Of a DNA stretch of 64,000 nucleotides, positions 58,564-64,000 are shown one piece after another. The stretch is from JBEKUY01 sp049514555. Lineage in GTDB: Bacteria; Acidobacteriota; Terriglobia; Acidiferrales; UBA7541. The number at the start of each line of letters is the position of its first letter. The first letter of the stretch is position 1. The DNA is taken from contig JBEKUY010000004.1 of assembly GCA_049514555.1 (NCBI GenBank), positions 1 through 64,000 on the forward strand. The letters are read 5' to 3'. The position numbers and the translations under genes were made by a program. Under the pieces are notes generated by a model, which saw nothing but the letters and a program-made list of their open reading frames with translations, was not told the DNA's origin and made no database searches.

Positions 58564-59826
58564 TCAGTGTGCTTCGCGACTTGGTAGAGTAAGGCGAAGG
58601 ACGAAGGCATCCTGCTTCCAATCGTTCACCACCGCAAAAATGCCGAGTTCGGGGAAATAACGGAATCGCCCATTGGTGCCGTGTTCCTGAGCTGCACCAG
58701 GCCCCCCCGCGTACGTTCGCGGCGTGCAAGTGCGCGTTTCCGGGTCGAAGAGATACACCGTGTCGCCGCCGGCCCAGCCGACAACTAGTTTCTGAACGGG
58801 ATCGTATGCCAAGCCCGGGTATGCGGCGCGCGTCAGAGCATCGCAACCCTTGGCGCTCTGGGACCAGTCCTTGGCCACATAGTTCGAGTGACGGCCGACA
58901 TCGATGGCCCAGAGTTGTCCTGGGCCGCCAAACATCAAAAAGAGCTTTCGCTCTGGATCGATAACTCCGGTCAAGTGGTAGTCCACGTGGTAAAGCTCGC
59001 TGAGCAAAGTGTACTTGTTCGATCCGGGGTCGTACTTGAAGAAGTTGGCCGTGTCGGATAAGAAGATCATTCCCGTGTTGGGATCGTAGTCCGCATCAAC
59101 ACCGGGAGCATAGGTCGGCGTCGCACCGTGGTGAGGATCCATCCGCGTCCACTGAAGGTTGGAAAGGTCCAGAATCCAGGTTCCCATACTCAAGGAACCG
59201 CAACTGGATTTGCCCCCGCCATAAGCAAACATCTTGTCTTCACGGGGAAGGTATACCAGCCCGTTGTAGGTGTGCCGTGCAACGGGGCGGCCGTCGGGAT
59301 AGGCTTCTGGACAGCTATTCACATTGTCCACCGGACTGGGGTCCGTCAACCGCAGCATCGTCCCGCGATTAAGATCAAGCGCATAGACTTCGTTTCCGAA
59401 ATAGTCGCTATGCCCGCCGCCCCAGAGAATGAGGCGATTCCTTCGTGTGTCTGCGATTCCGCCACTCCAAGTGGAAATCACCGCCCTGCATCCCGTGTTT
59501 CCTTGGATTGCGGCGTTGTCCGGACAAAGAGGGGCCAACTGCGTTTGCGCGAGCCGATGCCAACCAAAGCCGGGTGGCATCTGGTTGTCCGTGGAGGCAC
59601 TCTTGGCAGGACCCAGCTGAGCCGCATGAGCCGGAATCTCGAAATGAAGTTGCGGAACGGAAGAAAACGCTGCCTGGCGCCGGTTGGGTTTCTGGGGAAC
59701 GCCCGCGGGGACCGCCGTCCAACTGCTCCAGAGGACCAGAAACACCAGGGTCCCGCCCCATAGGGCTGACCGTCCCGACGCGATTACTTTGCGGAGAATC
59801 CCTTCGCCTTGCCAGAAGATTACCAT
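58564..59826 (-). CDS. Exported kelch-like propeller protein, single-domain version
   Basis: About 420 residues from the ATG at 59826, with AGG 6 nt upstream. N-terminal hydrophobic segment (LWGGTLVFLVLWSSWTAVPAG), then a kelch/galactose-oxidase-like propeller: GWHRLAQTQLAPLCP, ADTRRNRLILWGGGHSDYFG, YALDLNRGTMLRL, PREDKMFAYGGG, YDPVQKLVVGWAGGDTVYLFDP and NGRFRYFPELGIFAVVND. It is a close homologue of the middle part of the large protein at 61350-64000 (GWYQIPNTQISPLCP, ADTKRNRMFIWGGGHVDYYG and so on). Several Cys pairs are shared. Function unknown; exported and probably carbohydrate-related. Confidence 0.82.
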   Translation of the reverse strand: MVIFWQGEGILRKVIASGRSALWGGTLVFLVLWSSWTAVPAGVPQKPNRRQAAFSSVPQLHFEIPAHAAQLGPAKSASTDNQMPPGFGWHRLAQTQLAPLCPDNAAIQGNTGCRAVISTWSGGIADTRRNRLILWGGGHSDYFGNEVYALDLNRGTMLRLTDPSPVDNVNSCPEAYPDGRPVARHTYNGLVYLPREDKMFAYGGGKSSCGSLSMGTWILDLSNLQWTRMDPHHGATPTYAPGVDADYDPNTGMIFLSDTANFFKYDPGSNKYTLLSELYHVDYHLTGVIDPERKLFLMFGGPGQLWAIDVGRHSNYVAKDWSQSAKGCDALTRAAYPGLAYDPVQKLVVGWAGGDTVYLFDPETRTCTPRTYAGGPGAAQEHGTNGRFRYFPELGIFAVVNDWKQDAFVLRLTLPSREAH

Positions 59827-60050
59827 GCGCAACCTGCCCTCCCCATCAAGTCATTGTAACAAAATCAAGTCGTTACTCTTGCTCGTAGTGTGCGCCGCGA
59901 ATCCGTTGACCATCCTCGCTGATCCGCCAACGGACATTTCGATAAGCACGTAAGCAACGTCCTTTCGGTCGCTCCTGGATATACCAGCGCGACTCTAACA
60001 AGGCTGGTGTGGTCGATGGTTTCGCGAAGGAACGCGCCGGAGATGGCAAG
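59827..60050. other. Intergenic gap between two secreted-protein genes
   Basis: 224 bp, AT-richer than its neighbours near 59860-59880. No gene and no clear terminator; probably a leader or promoter of the kelch-like gene. Confidence 0.35.
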
Positions 60051-61112
60051 CTATTTCGGGGCGGCAATTGGCTGCGTGGAGACAATGAGCTCGTCGTACC
60101 AGGTATAGGCCGTTGGGCCGCCGCTAACTCGTGCGTTCTTGTTCGTCATGTAGTCCAGCAACGTGACATAACTATAGTCGTTTGTGCCCGGCTCTTTGTT
60201 GTACAGCGCATAGCCATTCACGTTCACCCATTGCTTGTATGGTTGGCCTTCCAGCGCTACCCAGGCTTTGATCGAGCTGTTCGGTCTGCCCCAATCGCCG
60301 ATGGAGATCTGATAGTAAAACGTCACCCACTGGTTTACCGGATACCGGAAGCAATTTCCCACAGGAAACGTGTCCGTCCACTTGCAGGCAAAGTTGCCCT
60401 GCTGAAGCAGGTAGGGAGGTCTTGAATTGGGGTTGGGAGTCTTCTTGTCCAATTCGGTGTACAAGCCACGTTCGCCGCAATCGGTGTAAATCGTCGGAGT
60501 GCCCCAGCGATTGTGGTTGTGCGTGGTGATTTCCACGTCGGCGCAAGTCGACTCGGGACCGTGAATGATGACTTGCTTCCAGGAGGTCTCTCCGCCCCAG
60601 GAATTGGTTAGCATCTCAGGGGAGAACCGTTGCCGAAACTGGACGTAAAATGTGGAATGCTCGCCAAAACTGCGACCGATGAACTGTCTCCAATAGCCCG
60701 ACGCGTTCGGTCCGGAGTACTCCGGGATCTCGAATCGAAGAGAAGACGCTCCGGAGGCTTTGACCTGAGTATCTTGAACTCCTCGCATCACCTTATCCCA
60801 CGCGGGGTACAGGCCTGTTCCGGGCCAATCGGCCTTGATGAAATCAGCAGGCGAATCAAAACCCTGGCACACGAGGACTCCGAGTTGACGGCAACGCGTC
60901 GGGAAGTCCTGGAGTTCTGCCGGCAGCGTCGGCTCCGGGTTGCGCCCATGGCCGCCGGGGCCAGATTCTCCTGCGGTCGGAGAGTCGGAAGTGGGCCTAG
61001 CCGAATGGCCGGGTCCAAGACCGCGGTTCGCAAGGGCTCTGTAGCAAACCGAGAAGGACAGACCAAGCAGGATACCCAATCCTACCCAGGTCACGCCCCG
61101 GATCGATCTCAT
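60051..61112 (-). CDS. Exported jelly-roll-like protein, single-domain version
   Basis: 353 residues. GGGGGGA lies just before the ATG. The N-terminal hydrophobic segment (VGLGILLGLSFSVCYRAL) is a signal or anchor, followed by a Gly/Pro/Ser linker. The domain starts with LQDFPTRCRQLGVLVCQGFDSPADF and continues with HSTFYVQFRQRF, EITTHNHNRWGTPTIYTDCGE, PPYLLQQGNFACKW, FYYQISIGDWGRPNSSIKAWVA and TAYTWYDELIVSTQPI. The same blocks occur in the C-terminal ~330 residues of the large protein at 61350-64000. Polysaccharide-lyase-like or lectin-like jelly roll is my best guess for the fold. No catalytic residues can be assigned. Confidence 0.82.
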   Translation of the reverse strand: MRSIRGVTWVGLGILLGLSFSVCYRALANRGLGPGHSARPTSDSPTAGESGPGGHGRNPEPTLPAELQDFPTRCRQLGVLVCQGFDSPADFIKADWPGTGLYPAWDKVMRGVQDTQVKASGASSLRFEIPEYSGPNASGYWRQFIGRSFGEHSTFYVQFRQRFSPEMLTNSWGGETSWKQVIIHGPESTCADVEITTHNHNRWGTPTIYTDCGERGLYTELDKKTPNPNSRPPYLLQQGNFACKWTDTFPVGNCFRYPVNQWVTFYYQISIGDWGRPNSSIKAWVALEGQPYKQWVNVNGYALYNKEPGTNDYSYVTLLDYMTNKNARVSGGPTAYTWYDELIVSTQPIAAPK

Positions 61113-61297
61113 GCTGTCCCCCCGTTCCAGCGACTAGGATACCCAACGCCTTCACGGCGCTGCCGCCCAGTCGAAGCGAGTTCATGATATCACACGGAGT
61201 TTGCCGGCCGATTGGCTGGCTGTTCCCTCTTTCGAATGCGTGGCAGGGGGGATTGCGACCCGCGTGCTAATCGTGCCGGCAACAACTGCGGCAAGAT

Positions 61298-61330
61298 CCG
61301 AATCTCTCGGGGTGGCCCCGAGAGATTCGG
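61298..61330 (-). terminator. Perfect 15-bp hairpin after the large secreted-protein gene
   Basis: Two complementary 15-base arms (CCGAATCTCTCGGGG and its complement) enclose a 3-nt loop, 20 bp beyond the stop codon at 61350 in the direction of transcription. A strong T-run is missing, so efficiency as an intrinsic terminator is uncertain, but position and stem fit. It separates this gene from the jelly-roll gene. Confidence 0.6.
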
Positions 61331-61349
61331 CTTGTCAGACCTGTGATCT

Positions 61350-64000
61350 TTATGGTGTCGGTCCCGTCGGTGGGGGGATCGGATTCGTGGATACGATCAG
61401 CTCGTCATACCAAACATGAGCGGTGGCATGCGCCACCGAAGCCTGTTTTCCCGTCATGAACTGCGTCAAGGTCAGGGCATCGAAGCCATTCACACCGGAA
61501 TCCTGATTGAGCGTAAAGCCGGTGACGTTGATGAATTTCTTCATACCCTGCCCCTGGGGGGCGAACCAAGCTTCTATGCTGCTGTTCGCCTGGCCCCACC
61601 CTCCCACGTGGATCTTGAAGTAGAAGGTGTACCACGTGCTGGGCTGTATCCTGAAGCAGGTGCCACTCGGCGTCGTACTGGTCCACTGGCAATCCTCTCC
61701 GGTGAAAGGTGCCGGGGCTGTGAAACCCTGCTGCAAGAGGTACGGCGTACTCTCGGTGTAGGTCACGCCGTCGAGCGCCGTCGAGAAGTGGTAGGCGCCG
61801 CAATCGGAGTATCCCGTCGGCGTGGTCCACGAGTTGTGGTCGTGAAACGTAATCTCCTCTTGCGCGCAGGTGGAGACGTGGTTGTGGAAGATGGAGAGCT
61901 TCGGCGCGGTGTTGTCGCCGGGCGTGCCGGTCTGCGTCCAGTCGATCGACACCCAATTGGGGTCGGCACGGAAAGCATACTGTACGTAGAAAGTGGAGTT
62001 TGGGCCGAAGGTCTGCGGGAATTGCTGGAACCAGTTTCCTTCCGCATTTTCTCCGGTGTTGCCGTAAATGTCCCATCGGGCAGAGCTGCCTCCCGAGAAG
62101 GAAACGCTCGTATCTTGCAGGACGCAGGGTGTCGGCCACGTGGGGCAGTCCGTCTCATAGTAGAAGCCCGTGTTCTGGTACGTGGCCGCAGTAAAGACCG
62201 AAGCGGAGTCAAAGCCCTGGCAGACAATGACGCCCGTCTGTGTGCACCGCGACTGGAAGTTCTGAAGAGCCGATTGCGAAGCTGTCACGCGGAGAGAATA
62301 AGCATTCTGAGAAACATCGTTGATCAAGATGAATACGCCGAGGGACGGGAAGTACCGGAAACGGCCATAGGTTCCCTCAGGCTGTTGGGCGCCCGGTCCC
62401 CCGCTGAACGATTGGGAAGTGCAAGAGTCCGTGTCCGGGTTATAGGTGTAGACGGTGTTACCGCCGTTCCATCCCACAAACAGGTTTTGCGAGGAATCAA
62501 AAGCGAACCCGGGTGCGTTGCTTGACGCCAGCGATCCGCAGTTTGAGCCGGATAGGCTCGTGACCGTGTAGGGGGAATTCAGGCTGATCTTTTGGAACTC
62601 GCCGCCGCCGATGCAGATGTAAATCCTGCGGACGGGATCGATGACCGCGCTAGCGTCGAGTTGGTTGCAAGTTGAGGAGGAGAGACTGGCAACCTGTTTC
62701 CAAGTATTCGCCGCAGGATTGTACTGCCAGAAAATGCCCGTATTTGCTTCGAGATCGTAGATGGTATCGGTCACGGAATCGTACGCATGCATCGGCTCGC
62801 TGCCGTTGTTTGCGGGATCCGGCTTGGGCGACGGGGGATTCTTCTCCGTCCAGCTCACGCTATTGGGATCAAACCACCACATGCCGTCGCCGAAATTGCC
62901 GCACGGCGGCAACCCAGCCCCGTGCGTGAAGTAACGGTCCTGCGTCGGCAGATACTCAAAGGAAGCGTACCCGTGGCGAGACGCTGGCTGCCCGTCGGAA
63001 TAAACGTCCGGGCACGAACTGAGATTACTGATGCCGCTCCCGTGAGAGGCATCAGTCAGCCGCAGCATGCTGATGGGGTTCGCGTTTAGATCTAGGGCGT
63101 AGGTCTCGTTCCCGTAATAATCGACATGTCCGCCACCCCAAATGAACATCCGGTTGCGTTTGGTGTCTGCCAGGCCACTGCCCCAAGCATAAACCACGGC
63201 AGAACAGCCGCCTGAACCCTGAATATCGGAGTAGCCGGGGCAGAGCGGACTGATCTGTGTGTTGGGAATCTGGTACCAGCCAAGCGTAGAGGGGATTCCA
63301 CCCCCGGACGACGCAAGGGTCGTCGCCGAAGCGCTGGTCGATGGCTGGGAAGTGTTTCCAGCCGCATCGTACGCCGCCACTGTGTACGAGTAGCTCGTTG
63401 AAGCTGACAGGCCCGCGTCGGCATAGGACGTAGTTGTGCTGGTCCCGACTTGCGACCCGTCCCGGTATACGTTGTAGCCCGCCACCCCAACGTTGTCCGT
63501 AGACGCCGTCCAAGTCAGGTCGATTTCGGAAGACGAGACCGCCGTAGCCGCTAGGCCAGTAGGAACCGTCGGCGCCTGCGTGTCCGCCGGTGTGTTGCTC
63601 ACCGTGACCGTCACCGCCGCGCTCGTGGTGCTGTTTCCGGCCGCGTCTTTAGCGATCGCTCGCAGCGTGTGCGAGCCGTTGCTGGCCGTCGTCGTGTTCC
63701 ACGAGTATGTGTAGGGCGAAGCCGTGAGCAGACTGCCCACGTTCGCGCTATCGAGCTGGAACTGCACGCTCGCCACGCCCACGTTGTCCGAGGCGTTCGC
63801 CGAGACCGTTGTCGTGCCTGACACCGTGGCCCCGTTCACTGGCGCCGAAATCGAAACTGTCGGAGGCGTCGTGTCCGTCGGCGTGTTGCTCACCGTGACC
63901 GTCACCGTCGCGCTGGTCCTGCTGTTTCCGGCCGCGTCTTTAGCGATCGCCCGCAGCGTGTGCGAGCCGTTGCTGGTGGTCGTTGTGTTCCACGAGTATG
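61350..64000 (-). CDS. Large secreted fusion: Ig-like repeats, FN3, kelch-like, jelly-roll-like domains (5' end beyond window)
   Basis: The frame is open to the window edge, so the N-terminus and signal peptide are missing. At least ~883 residues are visible. In protein order these are a partial and then a complete Ig-like repeat (TVSISAPVNGATVSG, NGSHTLRAIAKDAAGN), one fibronectin type III domain (PTGLAATAVSSSEIDLTWTA), a kelch-like propeller homologous to the gene at 58564, and a C-terminal domain homologous to the gene at 60051 (HVWYDELIVSTNPIPP). The two separate genes therefore correspond to its two functional halves. Extracellular, Thr/Ser-rich. Function unknown; adhesion or EPS binding is an inference. 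Confidence 0.85.
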   Translation of the reverse strand, partial: YSWNTTTTSNGSHTLRAIAKDAAGNSRTSATVTVTVSNTPTDTTPPTVSISAPVNGATVSGTTTVSANASDNVGVASVQFQLDSANVGSLLTASPYTYSWNTTTASNGSHTLRAIAKDAAGNSTTSAAVTVTVSNTPADTQAPTVPTGLAATAVSSSEIDLTWTASTDNVGVAGYNVYRDGSQVGTSTTTSYADAGLSASTSYSYTVAAYDAAGNTSQPSTSASATTLASSGGGIPSTLGWYQIPNTQISPLCPGYSDIQGSGGCSAVVYAWGSGLADTKRNRMFIWGGGHVDYYGNETYALDLNANPISMLRLTDASHGSGISNLSSCPDVYSDGQPASRHGYASFEYLPTQDRYFTHGAGLPPCGNFGDGMWWFDPNSVSWTEKNPPSPKPDPANNGSEPMHAYDSVTDTIYDLEANTGIFWQYNPAANTWKQVASLSSSTCNQLDASAVIDPVRRIYICIGGGEFQKISLNSPYTVTSLSGSNCGSLASSNAPGFAFDSSQNLFVGWNGGNTVYTYNPDTDSCTSQSFSGGPGAQQPEGTYGRFRYFPSLGVFILINDVSQNAYSLRVTASQSALQNFQSRCTQTGVIVCQGFDSASVFTAATYQNTGFYYETDCPTWPTPCVLQDTSVSFSGGSSARWDIYGNTGENAEGNWFQQFPQTFGPNSTFYVQYAFRADPNWVSIDWTQTGTPGDNTAPKLSIFHNHVSTCAQEEITFHDHNSWTTPTGYSDCGAYHFSTALDGVTYTESTPYLLQQGFTAPAPFTGEDCQWTSTTPSGTCFRIQPSTWYTFYFKIHVGGWGQANSSIEAWFAPQGQGMKKFINVTGFTLNQDSGVNGFDALTLTQFMTGKQASVAHATAHVWYDELIVSTNPIPPPTGPTP
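63592..64000 (-). repeat. Tandem 291-bp DNA repeat encoding Ig-like domains
   Basis: One unit (63592-63882) and the first 118 bp of another (63883-64000) align with a 291-bp period, or 97 codons. About 110 of 118 positions are identical by eye, including a run of ~29 identical bases around the GCCGCGTCTTTAGCGATCGC core. The repeat array continues beyond the window. High DNA identity suggests recent duplication or gene conversion. Confidence 0.75.

Noticed and set aside
61201..61297. Plus-strand TGGCAG...TTGC sequence near 61240
   Set aside because: Spacing between GG and GC is 11 nt, one too many for sigma-54, and no plus-strand gene follows.

Overview
The window is a large exopolysaccharide (EPS) biosynthesis locus from a GC-rich Gram-negative soil-type bacterium. 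Acidobacteriota is my best guess, from the general character of the proteins, the many secreted low-complexity/Ig-like proteins, the exosortase-type EPS gene set and frequent GTG/TTG starts. There is no rRNA or other marker to prove it. No tRNA, rRNA, CRISPR array or insertion sequence was seen.

Layout. (1) 1-3280: two secreted proteins built from a shared beta-rich module; the first is cut by the window edge. (2) 3533-6967: a tight three-gene operon (4,6-dehydratase, hydrolysing UDP-GlcNAc 2-epimerase, aminotransferase) resembling the first half of legionaminic-acid synthesis. (3) 7376-9826: an orphan periplasmic molybdenum hydroxylase large subunit and a tiny sorting-signal-like ORF. (4) 10098-19091: a minus-strand operon for nucleotide sugars (RfbF-like, Ugd, UXS-like, RmlC-like, SAF-domain oxidoreductase), a PIG-L deacetylase, a GT2, a pyruvyl transferase and a methyltransferase. 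(5) 19586: a Wzx-type flippase, divergent. (6) 21296-45543: the minus-strand EPS core, with initiating sugar transferase, Wza-like export protein, outer-membrane barrel, Wzz-like chain-length protein, ExeA-like ATPase, BY-kinase, an HTH protein, FemAB, glycosyltransferases, two asparagine-synthetase-like amidotransferases, O-ligase, two deacetylases and an epimerase. (7) 46341-56140: a plus-strand operon with GNAT, acyl carrier protein, AMP ligase, PLP decarboxylase, a second acetyltransferase-fold protein, DegT-like protein, GT4 and a third amidotransferase. (8) 56175-64000: minus-strand heparinase-II/III-like protein and three secreted proteins. Two of these are homologous to the two halves of the third.

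How it fits together. Many core genes belong to families defined as exosortase-A (XrtA/PEP-CTERM) associated: PEP-CTERM-locus deacetylase, ExeA-like ATPase, tyrosine kinase, FemAB, amidotransferase, O-ligase, AMP ligase and PLP decarboxylase. No exosortase gene is visible here. Sequences with the GG-N10-GC geometry of sigma-54 promoters lie upstream of several operon heads. The two best-placed ones sit 53-54 nt before start codons that I reassigned from Shine-Dalgarno evidence. RpoN control is known for XrtA systems, so this is a coherent and testable regulon hypothesis. Other points of note are a glutaminase-dead-looking amidotransferase (Cys2 replaced by Ser) and the split/fused secreted protein pair.
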